From: JAWXUU01 sp044426045
GTDB taxonomy: Bacteria > Bacillota > Clostridia > Christensenellales > CAMQZB01
Direction: 5' to 3'
DNA: 64,000 bases
NCBI GenBank assembly: GCA_044426045.1
Contig: JAWXUX010000001.1
Coordinates: forward strand, 62,001 to 126,000
Shown here: positions 24,618 through 33,438 of the stretch, piece by piece
How positions within the stretch are numbered: position 1 is the stretch's first letter
Layout of the letters: each line of letters begins with the position of its first letter
Made by a program: the position numbers and the translations under genes
The notes under the pieces: model-generated
What the model was told of the DNA's origin: nothing
Databases searched by the model: none
What the model saw: only the letters and a program-made list of their open reading frames with translations

Positions 24618-27600
24618 ATGCTCAAAAAAATACTTTCAAGTGAATATCTTGGTGGAAACTATTTCCGCCTTCAAAAAGACGTTGACGCAAACCTTTGCAC
24701 CAACGTTTTTGGCGTGCCTGCATGCGCAAAACCAATGCTAGCGAGAAACCTTTCGAAAAAGGTGCTTTATATTGTGAAAGATATCCAAGAAGCAAGGGAA
24801 GTCGAACTTCAAATGTCTTGCGTTTCAAACGTGATAAACCTTCCCGAAAAACCCGAAGTTCTCCTTGAAATGAAAGCGTTTTCTGCCGAAAGCTACAATA
24901 AAAGGCTAACCGCAATCCACCGCTTGGCAACGGAAAGCGAATATTTTTGCATCGCAACGGTTGGAAGTATTTGCCAAATTTTCCCAAGCCTTAAGAATTT
25001 TCAAAATTCGACTTTCACTCTCAAAGTTGGCGAGGATTTTGAAAATCTTTCAAAAAGATTGACACTCGCTGGCTACGCTCGCGTTGAAAGGGTGACTGGC
25101 AGTGGCGAATTTTCCCTTCGTGGCGATATTTGCGACTTTGTACTTCCAAGTGGCGAGGCTTTTCGCGTGGACTTTTTTGGCGACGAGGTAGAAAAAATCA
25201 AGACACTTGATTTGGAAGCCTATCGCTCTTCAAAACCGCGTGGCGAAATCACAATCTATCCCGCGACCGACATTTTCTTTGAGGGCGTTTCTCGCGAGGT
25301 GATGCACGCAAACTTGAAAATTTCCATTCCAAAACCAACAAATAAAGAAGCCGAAAACAAATCGGCGGAACTTTTTGATAAATATCAACTGGCGATTGAA
25401 GCGGGCAACAACGCAAAAGAAAACTCGCAAATCTTGCCACTCACAAAAACATCGTCAATTTTTCCATATCTTGCGGAAGAAACATTGATAGCCTTTTCCG
25501 ATTTGCACCACCTTGAAAATTATTCCGACATTTTGCAAAAGGAACACCAAACGCGATTTGCAATCTTGAAAGAGGAATGTGAAATTTTGCTTTCAAGCGT
25601 TTCGGGACTTGTCGATTTCACCAAATTTGTTCAAAGTGCGAAAGGCAAAAAGGTTGCGAATTTTTCAAACTTTGCAATAGCGACAAAAAACAGAATTTTC
25701 GACAAAATATATAACCTAAAAATCACCCCAACACCGCAGTATCTTTTTTCTGAAGAAAATCTTCACACAGACATCAAAAACTGGCTTCGCGGTGGATATA
25801 ATATTGTTATTTGCGGAAAGGATATGGATAATTCCAAATTCTTGCAAAGAAGACTCGCCGATAACGATATTTTTTGCGGACTTTGCGAAAACACCGATCA
25901 AACAATCGAGGGCGTGACAATCGTTCCGATTTATTATCCAAACGGCTTTTGCCTTCACGAAACGAAAGTTGTCGTGATTGGCACAAATGATGTCATAAGA
26001 AAGGAAAGGACAAAGGACACAACTCGCAAAAAACGCAATCCATTCACATCATTTGACGTTGGCGATTATGTCGTTCACGAAAATCACGGTATCGGCAGAC
26101 TTGAAAAAATCGATAAAGTAACAACGGGCGCCGTGACAAAGGATTACGCAATTCTTAATTATAAAGACGGCACTGTTTATCTTCCAGTTGACCAAATGGA
26201 CTTGCTTTCAAGATATTCCGGCACCGACAAAATCCCAAACCTTTCAAGAATGGGTGGCAGGGAATTTGAAAAAGTGAAAGCGAAAGTTGCTGCTTCACTG
26301 AAAGCGATGGCAATCGACCTTCGCAAGCTTTATGAAAAACGCGATCGTACCAACGGATTTGCCTTTGAAGAAGATTCAGCATTTTTAAGCGAGTTTGAGG
26401 AATCTTTCCCATTTGAAGAAACTCGCGACCAGTTAACAGCGATTGCCGAAGTGAAAGCGGACATGCAATCAAAAAAAATCATGGACAGATTGATTTGTGG
26501 CGACGTTGGTTATGGCAAAACGGAAGTTGCATTCAGGGCTGCGTTCAAAGCGGTGGAAAACGGCAAGCAAGTTTGCTTTCTCGCCCCAACAACCATTCTA
26601 TCCGAGCAACATTATGAATCGGCAAAAGAGCGGTTCAAAGGCTTTGGAATAAGGCTTGGCTGTATCAATCGTTTCCGAACAAAACAAAAACAAAAATTGA
26701 TATTGGGCGAGCTAGCCGCTCACAAAATCGATATAATTTTCGGCACCCACCGCCTTTTGTCAAAAGATATCATCTTTGCGGATTTGGGACTTTTGGTGCT
26801 TGATGAAGAACAGCGTTTTGGCGTTGAACACAAGGAAAAAATCAAAGTGATGAAATCCGATGTCGACGTTTTGTCGATGAGTGCAACCCCAATTCCAAGA
26901 ACGCTTAATATGTCGCTTTCTGGCATAAGGGCGATTTCCACAATCGAAACACCGCCCAAAAAACGTTTGCCAATCCAAACTGTGGTGGCGGAAGAAACGT
27001 CGGGGCTAATAAAAGATGCATGCACCCGCGAGCTCGCACGTGGCGGTCAAGTTTTCATTCTTTACAACAGGGTGGAAAGCATAGATACATTCGCGGTGAA
27101 AATCATGGAAATGATGCCAGATGCAAGGGTGGTTGTGACCCACGGTCAAATGAGGCCATCATCTCTTGAAAAAGCAATAGAAACCTTTGCAAGTGGCAAC
27201 GCTGAAATTTTGGTTACAACAACAATAATAGAAAACGGTATCAACATCCCGCGTGCAAACACAATGGTGGTGATAGATGCCGATAAACTCGGTCTTTCGC
27301 AAGCCTACCAACTGAAAGGCAGGGTGGGCAGGTCTGATAAACTCGCTTATGTCTATTTCACTTATAAGGAAAACAAAGTTCTTTCGGAAAATGCCTATAA
27401 ACGCCTTTCCGCGATAACGGAATTTTCTGAATTTGGCAGTGGTTTCAAAATTGCCATGCGCGATTTGGAAATTCGCGGTGCGGGCAGTCTTCTTGGGCGC
27501 GAGCAAAGTGGGCACATGGAAAAAATCGGTTATGAAACGTACACTAAACTTTTGAAAGAAGCAATCGGCGAAATTGACGGCGAAACTAAGGAAGAAAAAT

Positions 27601-28019
27601 TCAACGTGGAAGTGGAAACGGACATCAATTCATATATCGACAGCAACTATATCAAAAACCAAGCGGAAAGAATGGAAATTTATTACGAATTTGCCCTTAT
27701 CGCAAACGCCACTGAACTTCAAAATTCTCTTTCTAAAATCGAGGATGCCTATGGATGCGTTCCAAAGGAAACTGTGAATTTGGCAAAAATCGGATATGCA
27801 AAACAGCTTGCTTCAAAATTTGCAATCAAGAAAATCATCGGCAAAGGTGGCGTTTTGTCACTCGTGCTAACAAAAGAGTCGATGTCAAAAAAAGAGGTCG
27901 CTGATTTCATGGCTAAATATAAAGGCAGGTGCAATCTTGAAGTGGGAAGCGAGATGAAAATCGTATTCCAGAAATTCAAAGGCGATTTTTGGGACGGAGT
28001 GATAAGGATTTTGCAATAA
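24618..28019 (+). CDS. mfd: Transcription-repair coupling factor
   Basis: A 1133-residue SF2 translocase that removes stalled RNA polymerase and recruits UvrA. Domain order: UvrB-like domains with RVERVTGSGEFSLRGDICDF (about 155-175), a CarD-like RNA-polymerase-interaction domain beginning FTSFDVGDYVVHENHGIGR (about 475-495), and the helicase core. Core motifs are RLICGDVGYGKTEVAFRAA (Walker A), VLDEEQRFGV (DEEQ), MSATPIPRTL, ATGDPEIL-type region VTTTIIENGINIP and QLKGRVGRS. The C-terminal TRCF domain has VEVETDINSYIDSNYI. All expected parts are present. It follows pth, as in Bacillus. Confidence 0.96.
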   Translation: MLKKILSSEYLGGNYFRLQKDVDANLCTNVFGVPACAKPMLARNLSKKVLYIVKDIQEAREVELQMSCVSNVINLPEKPEVLLEMKAFSAESYNKRLTAIHRLATESEYFCIATVGSICQIFPSLKNFQNSTFTLKVGEDFENLSKRLTLAGYARVERVTGSGEFSLRGDICDFVLPSGEAFRVDFFGDEVEKIKTLDLEAYRSSKPRGEITIYPATDIFFEGVSREVMHANLKISIPKPTNKEAENKSAELFDKYQLAIEAGNNAKENSQILPLTKTSSIFPYLAEETLIAFSDLHHLENYSDILQKEHQTRFAILKEECEILLSSVSGLVDFTKFVQSAKGKKVANFSNFAIATKNRIFDKIYNLKITPTPQYLFSEENLHTDIKNWLRGGYNIVICGKDMDNSKFLQRRLADNDIFCGLCENTDQTIEGVTIVPIYYPNGFCLHETKVVVIGTNDVIRKERTKDTTRKKRNPFTSFDVGDYVVHENHGIGRLEKIDKVTTGAVTKDYAILNYKDGTVYLPVDQMDLLSRYSGTDKIPNLSRMGGREFEKVKAKVAASLKAMAIDLRKLYEKRDRTNGFAFEEDSAFLSEFEESFPFEETRDQLTAIAEVKADMQSKKIMDRLICGDVGYGKTEVAFRAAFKAVENGKQVCFLAPTTILSEQHYESAKERFKGFGIRLGCINRFRTKQKQKLILGELAAHKIDIIFGTHRLLSKDIIFADLGLLVLDEEQRFGVEHKEKIKVMKSDVDVLSMSATPIPRTLNMSLSGIRAISTIETPPKKRLPIQTVVAEETSGLIKDACTRELARGGQVFILYNRVESIDTFAVKIMEMMPDARVVVTHGQMRPSSLEKAIETFASGNAEILVTTTIIENGINIPRANTMVVIDADKLGLSQAYQLKGRVGRSDKLAYVYFTYKENKVLSENAYKRLSAITEFSEFGSGFKIAMRDLEIRGAGSLLGREQSGHMEKIGYETYTKLLKEAIGEIDGETKEEKFNVEVETDINSYIDSNYIKNQAERMEIYYEFALIANATELQNSLSKIEDAYGCVPKETVNLAKIGYAKQLASKFAIKKIIGKGGVLSLVLTKESMSKKEVADFMAKYKGRCNLEVGSEMKIVFQKFKGDFWDGVIRILQ

Positions 28020-28052
28020 AATAAAAAATTCTGTCAATAATCATAAAAAAAC

Positions 28053-28081
28053 TTGCTAAAAAATTTGTTTTCTAGTATAAT
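28053..28081 (+). promoter_or_regulatory. Sigma-A promoter for the foldase lipoprotein gene
   Basis: TTGCTA at 28053-28058, 17 nt spacer, TATAAT at 28076-28081; ~110 nt leader to the ATG. Confidence 0.65.
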
Positions 28082-28195
28082 ATGAAAATACGGTATTAAT
28101 TACTCGAACTCACCCTGCTGTCACAAGCCACGAATTATTTGCAAAGTCAAAATCTTTCAAATATCGCGGAATATGGCACAAATAAGGAGAAAAAA

Positions 28196-29827
28196 ATGAA
28201 GAAAAGAATAATTGCGATAATCTTGGTGCTTGTTTTGACACTTTCAGTGTTCTCAGGTTGCACTCTTATAGAGCAAGATGAAAACAAAGTGCTTGCTCAA
28301 GCTGTTGTGACAATCGGCTCTGGCGATAACGCTCAAGAAATCTCTATGACTGATATCATCTCAAGCTACAACAGCGTTGCTTATATGTATATGTACTATT
28401 TCGGCATGACTTATGACGAAGTGCTCACAATGGTTATCGAAAACTTGATAACTCAAAGCGTGTTCACATATGCAGCACTTGAATATCTCCCAGTTTTGAA
28501 CGATTCAGACGTTTTATACGAAAGATACCTCACTGATGCCGAACTTGCCGACGTGAAAGCAGATGTTGATAAAGCGATTTCAGCAGAAATCGATGCAATG
28601 GAAGTTGAAACACTTCAAACAGCATTCACAGCCGACGGCACTGCTTTGACAACAGTTGAAGATAGGGAAGTTCCAGATTGGGCGGACGTTACAACAGCTG
28701 TCCCAGCTGATTTCGAAGGCACAGATTCAAGAGAAGCAGCAATCGTTGCACTCACAAAAGAAATGTCATCATATGGCTATTCATATGACGAATTCTATGG
28801 CATGGTTTATGATTCATATCTTGAATCAGCAATCACAACAAAATATCAAGAAATCATCATGGAAGAATACACAGTTTCAACTGCCGATGTATTGACTAAA
28901 TACTACGCTCAAATTGAAGACGAAAAAGAATACTTCGCAGCATACGGTCTTGAAACTTACATGGAAAAATACGACACTGACTACGAAAGTGTTATCTATA
29001 ACCCAACGGGCGAAACTTATGGTTATGTGAAACAAGTTCTCGTGAGCTTCACTGACGAGCAAATGGCTCAGCTTGAAGGTCTTGAAGGGGACGAGCTAAC
29101 AGCAAAACGTATTGAACTTGCAAACGAAGCTGTTGCCTATGACCTAAGAGATGCATATCTTTACACTTATGGCTACAACACGGGGGCAGACGGATTGTTC
29201 TCTATCTATGATTTTGACGGAACAGTTACTCCAGAAACAGTTGACGGCGTTCAAATAAGAGATGAAGAAGGCAACTTTGCTTATTCAAATATCTCTGCTA
29301 CTGAATACACTGGCTATGAATCTTTCCTTTCAAGCGTGGTTAACCCATATCTTGGCGGAAGCTATGCCGGAAGCGAAAACGGATTTGCTGTCTACACTTC
29401 ATCATACGACGCATCAAAAATCGACGATTTGATTTATGCTTATAACTCAGACCCAGGCGTGTTTGGCGTTGACTTTGGTTATTTCGTTCCAGACGATAGT
29501 TTCTATGAAGAATTCAACACTGCAGCAAGCAGTCTTATTGGCTACGGTGTCGGTGCCTACACAATCTGCGTGACAGACTATGGCTACCACATTGTGTACC
29601 TCACAAAAGTTGTTTCATCTGACGAAGTGACAACGTTTGTTGAAAGCGAAATGGAAACTGAAGGCACTTTCTCGTATAACTTCACTGCACTTTTCACTGA
29701 ACTTGCAAAAACAGGTTATTTCGATGAAAGAACAACAGAAATCGTTGACGAATACGACACTGAAGAAAATGTTGTTATCGACGAAAAAGTGTATGCAGAA
29801 TTGATTGAAATGTTCAATGCATCATAA
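28196..29827 (+). CDS. PrsA/SurA-like peptidyl-prolyl isomerase lipoprotein
   Basis: A 543-residue exported lipoprotein; signal peptide with lipobox LSVFSGC and lipidated Cys22. ATG 28196 follows AAGGAG. An N-terminal helical chaperone-like part (about 40-240) with SLITQSVFTYAALEY-like helices precedes YGYVKQVLVSFTDEQM (about 280-300), resembling the parvulin VxHILV start. GVGAYTICVTDYGYHIVYLTKV (about 455-480) resembles the parvulin end YGYHIIKV. A large insertion separates the two parvulin halves, so isomerase activity is uncertain. It follows mfd, where Firmicutes often carry a PrsA-like foldase gene. Likely acts in folding of exported proteins at the outer face of the membrane. Confidence 0.68.
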   Translation: MKKRIIAIILVLVLTLSVFSGCTLIEQDENKVLAQAVVTIGSGDNAQEISMTDIISSYNSVAYMYMYYFGMTYDEVLTMVIENLITQSVFTYAALEYLPVLNDSDVLYERYLTDAELADVKADVDKAISAEIDAMEVETLQTAFTADGTALTTVEDREVPDWADVTTAVPADFEGTDSREAAIVALTKEMSSYGYSYDEFYGMVYDSYLESAITTKYQEIIMEEYTVSTADVLTKYYAQIEDEKEYFAAYGLETYMEKYDTDYESVIYNPTGETYGYVKQVLVSFTDEQMAQLEGLEGDELTAKRIELANEAVAYDLRDAYLYTYGYNTGADGLFSIYDFDGTVTPETVDGVQIRDEEGNFAYSNISATEYTGYESFLSSVVNPYLGGSYAGSENGFAVYTSSYDASKIDDLIYAYNSDPGVFGVDFGYFVPDDSFYEEFNTAASSLIGYGVGAYTICVTDYGYHIVYLTKVVSSDEVTTFVESEMETEGTFSYNFTALFTELAKTGYFDERTTEIVDEYDTEENVVIDEKVYAELIEMFNAS

Positions 29828-29861
29828 TCGCTTAAACTGAATAAATAAAAAAACTACTATG

Positions 29862-29887
29862 CAGACGGCTGAAAGGTCGTCTGTTTT
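29862..29887 (+). terminator. Weak terminator after foldase gene
   Basis: CAGACG ... CGTCTG stem with a ~10 nt loop followed by TTTT. Confidence 0.5.
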
Positions 29888-29941
29888 AGACTTTTGGGGA
29901 AACCCCTATAAATAATAAAAATAAATAAAATTGGAGATAAT

Positions 29942-30232
29942 ATGATCACAACAAAAGAAAGAAGCGTGCTAAAAAAAATTGCACACCCATTGAAACCAGA
30001 ATGTCAAATCGGAAAGGGCGGAATAACTGACGCATTTCTCACTCAAGTTTCAGAATGTCTTTACCACAAAGAACTAATCAAAATCAAAGTTTTGCAAAAT
30101 GCCCCAGTGGTTGCAAAAGAAGTTATAAACGAAATGGCGGAAACTTTGGGCGCTCAGCCAGTGTCTGCAATCGGCGGAATTATCACTTTATATAAAGTCA
30201 GCGATAAGGACGGAATCGTGCACGTTATGTAA
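29942..30232 (+). CDS. yhbY: YhbY family RNA-binding protein (CRM domain)
   Basis: A 96-residue single CRM-domain protein associated with pre-50S ribosomal particles. LKKIAHPLKPECQIGKGGIT carries the GKGG loop (family GxxG), followed by ALYHKELIKIKVL-type beta strands and VSAIGGIITLYKV at the end. Length is standard. It stands alone between the foldase gene and a small XRE regulator; in Firmicutes it is more often in the yqeH-aroE-yhbY-nadD cluster, which is absent here. Confidence 0.92.
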   Translation: MITTKERSVLKKIAHPLKPECQIGKGGITDAFLTQVSECLYHKELIKIKVLQNAPVVAKEVINEMAETLGAQPVSAIGGIITLYKVSDKDGIVHVM

Positions 30233-30274
30233 CTTATAAAGGTACGTTTATGGCTGTAAATTTTGGCTATTTGA

Positions 30275-30330
30275 TTATGCAAAAAAAAATATGCACAAAA
30301 TACGCAAAATGCACATATTTTATTAAAAAA
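30275..30330. other. Imperfect stem-loop after yhbY
   Basis: AAAAATATGCAC and TGCACATATTTT pair imperfectly around a 14 nt loop; may act as a weak terminator. Confidence 0.4.
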
Positions 30331-30343
30331 GTGTAAAAATAAA

Positions 30344-30372
30344 TTTACAATATTACGTTTTTATGTTAAAAT
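30344..30372 (+). promoter_or_regulatory. Sigma-A promoter for small XRE regulator
   Basis: TTTACA at 30344-30349, 17 nt spacer, TAAAAT at 30367-30372. Confidence 0.62.
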
Positions 30373-30453
30373 CATAATACTCGATTGAGAAAAATTTCAC
30401 AAAGCGGAATTTTTTGTCAGTGGGAATACATTTTATCAAACCTGGAGGTTGGA

Positions 30454-30660
30454 ATGAAAATCGGAGAAAGTTTGAGAAAACTTAGAGTAGAAAAAGGCAT
30501 CACGCAGTTAAAACTAGCAGAAATAATGAGCATTTCAAGAGTAAACTACAACAGATATGAAAACAACGTGAATTGTCCAAGCGTAGAATTGCTATGCCAA
30601 CTAGCGGATTTCTATGACGTCACACTAGACGAAATGGTAGGAAGAAAATACGGAGCGTAA
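30454..30660 (+). CDS. Small XRE-family transcriptional regulator
   Basis: 68 residues forming a single Cro/C1-type helix-turn-helix: GESLRKLRVEKGITQLKLAEIMSISRVNYNRYENNVNCPSVELLCQLADFYDVTLDEMVG in order, cut here only by the domain boundaries. No effector domain follows. ATG 30454 has a clear GGAGG five bases upstream; a longer open frame to a TTG at 30385 lacks one. It has its own promoter and terminator and no obvious partner gene. Targets unknown. Confidence 0.85.
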   Translation: MKIGESLRKLRVEKGITQLKLAEIMSISRVNYNRYENNVNCPSVELLCQLADFYDVTLDEMVGRKYGA

Positions 30661-30683
30661 GCTTTGCAAGATTTCCGACAAAC

Positions 30684-30716
30684 AAAAAGAGTAACAAATT
30701 TTGTTGCTCTTTTTAC
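30684..30716 (+). terminator. Rho-independent terminator after XRE gene
   Basis: AAAAAGAGTAACA ... TGTTGCTCTTTTT, 12-13 bp stem with one mismatch. Confidence 0.82.
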
Positions 30717-30788
30717 ATATCTAAACTCGCGGTTATAAAATATGTTTTCGAGATATAATATATCGAAGTGCAGTGCGAAAAATGTGCA

Positions 30789-30830
30789 AAATGCATAAAA
30801 ATTCTAAAAAATTGGAATTTTTATGCATTT
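30789..30830. other. Perfect 16 bp stem-loop upstream of ABC transporter operon
   Basis: AAATGCATAAAAATTC (30789-30804), 10 nt loop, GAATTTTTATGCATTT (30815-30830). The surrounding 30760-30930 is full of TGCA/TTGCAT words and a second partial pairing (TGCAACTTT with AAAGTTGCA). No ORF; an unclassified structured region. Confidence 0.65.
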
Positions 30831-30975
30831 ATAAATTTTATGCAACTTTCTTGCATACTCATTTTGCATATATGCAGAATTTTAATGTATATACGTTGAT
30901 TTTTGCATAAAGTTGCAAATATGGCAAATTTTTATAAATTTTTATAAATTTTTTTGAATTTTTCTACTTATTTGT

Positions 30976-31004
30976 TTGCCTTTATATTTGTGTGGGTGTA
31001 TTAT
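30976..31004 (+). promoter_or_regulatory. Sigma-A promoter for amino-acid ABC transporter operon
   Basis: TTGCCT at 30976-30981, 17 nt spacer, TATTAT at 30999-31004. Confidence 0.55.
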
Positions 31005-31035
31005 TAAGAAAAAAAGAAAACAGAGGTTTTAAAAA

Positions 31036-31821
31036 ATGAAAAAAGTTTTAGTTATGATTTTGATTATGGCACTAACACTAACAATGTTTGCCGGTTGCGG
31101 AGAAACTGAAGAAGTTGATTTCGCTGACCAATACGATACTTTGTATCTATACACAGAAGTTGGTTTCCCACCATTCGAATATTACGATGGTTCAACAGCC
31201 GCTGGTGTTGATATTGATATCGCTCAAGCAATCGCAGATGAGCTCGGTTGGGAACTTGTTATCTATGACGTACCATTCGACGGTATCGTTGCAGGATTGA
31301 CAGCAGGAAATGCAATCGCAGCTGCTGGTATGACAATCACTGAAGATCGTGAACTTATGGTTGACTTCTCTGACCCATACTATATCTCAGGTCTTGCAGT
31401 TATTGCAAAAACTGGCACAATTGAACTAGACTCAGATGGCAACGTTCCTGCATCTTCACTTGACGGTCTTGTTATCGGAACACAAACTGGTACAACAGGT
31501 GACACATATGTTTATAACAATGTTGACGCAGCATTGACAAAAGGCTACCAAAACGTTCTTCTTGGAATGCAAGATATCGGCGATGTTCTTGACGTGTTTG
31601 TTATCGATACACTTCCAGCAGACGTTGCAGTTTTGGCATATGAAGGCTACACAGCATATCCATTAGCAGACGTTGAAGCTGATCCATACGGCGTTGCTGT
31701 TGCTGAAGGAAACTCTGAACTTCTTGCAGTAGTTCAATCAGTTCTTGATGAAATGGAAGCAAGTGGCGAAATTGAAGCACTAATTGCATACCACAAAGAA
31801 TCAGTTGACCTTTCAGAATAA
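31036..31821 (+). CDS. Polar amino-acid ABC transporter, substrate-binding lipoprotein
   Basis: 261 residues. Signal peptide with lipobox LTMFAGC, lipidated Cys21. SBP_bac_3 fold: YTEVGFPPFEYYDG, GVDIDIAQAIADELG, AAGMTITEDRELMVDFSDPYY (the Arg pairs with the substrate carboxylate) and GTQTGTTGDTYV. It binds amino acids at the outer membrane face and delivers them to the permease encoded next. Which amino acid cannot be read from sequence. A stem-loop at 31868 separates it from the permease gene and may raise its expression over the membrane parts. Confidence 0.93.
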   Translation: MKKVLVMILIMALTLTMFAGCGETEEVDFADQYDTLYLYTEVGFPPFEYYDGSTAAGVDIDIAQAIADELGWELVIYDVPFDGIVAGLTAGNAIAAAGMTITEDRELMVDFSDPYYISGLAVIAKTGTIELDSDGNVPASSLDGLVIGTQTGTTGDTYVYNNVDAALTKGYQNVLLGMQDIGDVLDVFVIDTLPADVAVLAYEGYTAYPLADVEADPYGVAVAEGNSELLAVVQSVLDEMEASGEIEALIAYHKESVDLSE

Positions 31822-31867
31822 TAAGGCAAAGAAATAAATTTCACTGATATAAATATGTTTTGTGATT

Positions 31868-31892
31868 TAAGGGAGAATTTTTTTCTCCCTTA
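31868..31892 (+). promoter_or_regulatory. Stem-loop between binding-protein and permease genes
   Basis: TAAGGGAGAA, loop TTTTT, TTCTCCCTTA: a perfect 10 bp stem without a T-run. Likely an mRNA stabiliser or partial terminator in the operon. Confidence 0.65.
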
Positions 31893-31916
31893 TCTTGCAG
31901 TAAGGATAAGGTAATA

Positions 31917-32633
31917 ATGAATAATTTAACACTGGCTATAACAGTATGGCAAAGAATTTATAACGCGACAATAAACAAAAACTTCTACACGCTGTATATC
32001 AGCGGAATAGGCGTTGTATTTTCCGTTGCGATTGGTGCTTGTATGCTTGGTATTATTCTTGGTTCGCTCGTGGCATACGCAAGAATTGCACCTCAAGACA
32101 AGTTGATAAACAGAATACTCGCAAGAGTTTGTAAAGTTTATGTGACGTTCATTCGTGGCATGCCTCTTGCAATACTTCTTTTGATCATGTATTATATCGT
32201 GCTTTCAAGCATGAAAACTGTTTGGAACGGGATATTAATCGGTATCATCACATTTGGACTGAATTCAGGTGCGTATGTTTCTGAAATCTTGCGTGGCGGT
32301 ATAAGTGCGGTTGATAAAGGTCAGCTTGAAGCAGGGCGAAGCCTTGGTTTCACTTGGGGACAATCTATGACAAGAATAGTCTTGCCACAAGGTATCAAAA
32401 GCACTGTTCCATCGCTTTTCAACGAGTTTATTATGCTAGTAAAAGAAACGTCAATTTTGGGCTTTGTGGGAATAGTAGACTTGACAAAAGGTGCTCAAAT
32501 GGTTATTTCGCAAACATACGATGTATATGTTCCATATCTCTTGATTGCGACAATATATCTCATTATTATATTATTGCTTGAACAAGTTCAAAAAAGAATA
32601 GAAAGGAGGCTCGGCAAAGGTGATAGAAACTAA
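31917..32633 (+). CDS. Polar amino-acid ABC transporter, permease
   Basis: A 238-residue membrane component of the HisM/GlnP family with five or six membrane helices. VTFIRGMPLAILLLIMYY is the family RGTPLLVQL region. The EAA loop, LEAGRSLGFTWGQSMTRIVLPQGIK, contacts the ATPase. TSILGFVGIVDLTKGAQ follows. Its 3' end overlaps the ATPase gene by 14 nt, so the pair is translationally coupled. A single permease gene implies a homodimer. Confidence 0.94.
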   Translation: MNNLTLAITVWQRIYNATINKNFYTLYISGIGVVFSVAIGACMLGIILGSLVAYARIAPQDKLINRILARVCKVYVTFIRGMPLAILLLIMYYIVLSSMKTVWNGILIGIITFGLNSGAYVSEILRGGISAVDKGQLEAGRSLGFTWGQSMTRIVLPQGIKSTVPSLFNEFIMLVKETSILGFVGIVDLTKGAQMVISQTYDVYVPYLLIATIYLIIILLLEQVQKRIERRLGKGDRN

Positions 32634-33342
32634 AGATTTATGTATGAATTTTGGTGAACTCAAAGTTCTCAAAAATATCAATGAAACAATCGCGCAAGGT
32701 GAAAAAGTTGTTATCATCGGGCCATCAGGAAGTGGTAAATCAACATTTCTGAGATGCCTTAACATGCTTGAAACTCCAACAAGCGGTGACATCGTGTTTG
32801 AAGGCACTGTGCTCACTGATAAAGCGACAAATATCAATAAAATCCGTCAAAAAATGGGTATGGTGTTCCAACAATTCAACCTTTTCCCACACATGACAGT
32901 TCTCAAAAACCTTACAATGGCTCCAATGACGCTTCTCAAAAAAACGCAAGCCGAGGCAGAAGAAAAGGCGTTTGCACTTCTTGATAAAATTGGGCTAAGG
33001 GATAAGGCGGAAGAATATCCAAACATGCTTTCAGGCGGACAAAAGCAACGTATTGCAATCGCACGTGCACTTTGCATGGAACCAGACGTGATGCTTTTTG
33101 ACGAGCCAACTTCGGCGCTTGACCCTGAAATGGTTGGTGAAGTTTTGCAACTTATGAAAGACCTTGCCAACGACGGAATGACAATGGTTGTGGTAACTCA
33201 CGAAATGGGCTTTGCCCGCGAAGTTGCAACAAGAATTCTATTCATGGCAGATGGCGACATAGTCGAACAAAACCCACCAGCAGAATTCTTCGAAAACCCA
33301 AAATCAGAAAGATTGAAAGATTTCCTTTCAAATATATTGTAA
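32620..33342 (+). CDS. Polar amino-acid ABC transporter, ATPase (GlnQ-type)
   Basis: A 240-residue ABC ATPase. Walker A GPSGSGKSTFLRCLN, Q-loop GMVFQQFNLFPHMTVLKNL, signature LSGGQKQRIAIARAL, Walker B VMLFDEPTSALDPE, and VVTHEMGFAREV (H-loop) are all intact and of the GlnQ/HisP type. It starts with GTG at 32620, decided by GAAAGGAGG 10 nt upstream inside the permease gene. A strong terminator follows immediately. Confidence 0.95.
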   Translation: MIETKDLCMNFGELKVLKNINETIAQGEKVVIIGPSGSGKSTFLRCLNMLETPTSGDIVFEGTVLTDKATNINKIRQKMGMVFQQFNLFPHMTVLKNLTMAPMTLLKKTQAEAEEKAFALLDKIGLRDKAEEYPNMLSGGQKQRIAIARALCMEPDVMLFDEPTSALDPEMVGEVLQLMKDLANDGMTMVVVTHEMGFAREVATRILFMADGDIVEQNPPAEFFENPKSERLKDFLSNIL

Positions 33343-33369
33343 AAAAAGGCACGTGAGTGCCTTTTTTTT
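33341..33369 (+). terminator. Rho-independent terminator after ABC operon
   Basis: AAAAAAGGCAC, loop GTGA, GTGCCTTTTTTTT. Confidence 0.92.
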
Positions 33370-33375
33370 CTCCCA

Positions 33376-33404
33376 TTGACAAACTGCCAAAAAAGTAGTA
33401 TCAT
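33376..33404 (+). promoter_or_regulatory. Sigma-A promoter for fbp
   Basis: TTGACA at 33376-33381, 17 nt spacer, TATCAT at 33399-33404, seven bases after the previous terminator. Confidence 0.75.
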
Positions 33405-33438
33405 AATAAAGATAGCTATAAAATTGGAGGAGTGCGGT

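Noticed and set aside
28082..28195. Leader of the foldase gene considered as a structured RNA or tRNA
   Set aside because: No cloverleaf, no T-loop GTTCRANNC and no convincing long pairing; only a short AATACGGTATT self-complement.
33376..33438. Longer N-terminus for class III FBPase
   Set aside because: It would begin within the -35 box of the promoter; ATG 33439 has TTGGAGGAG upstream.
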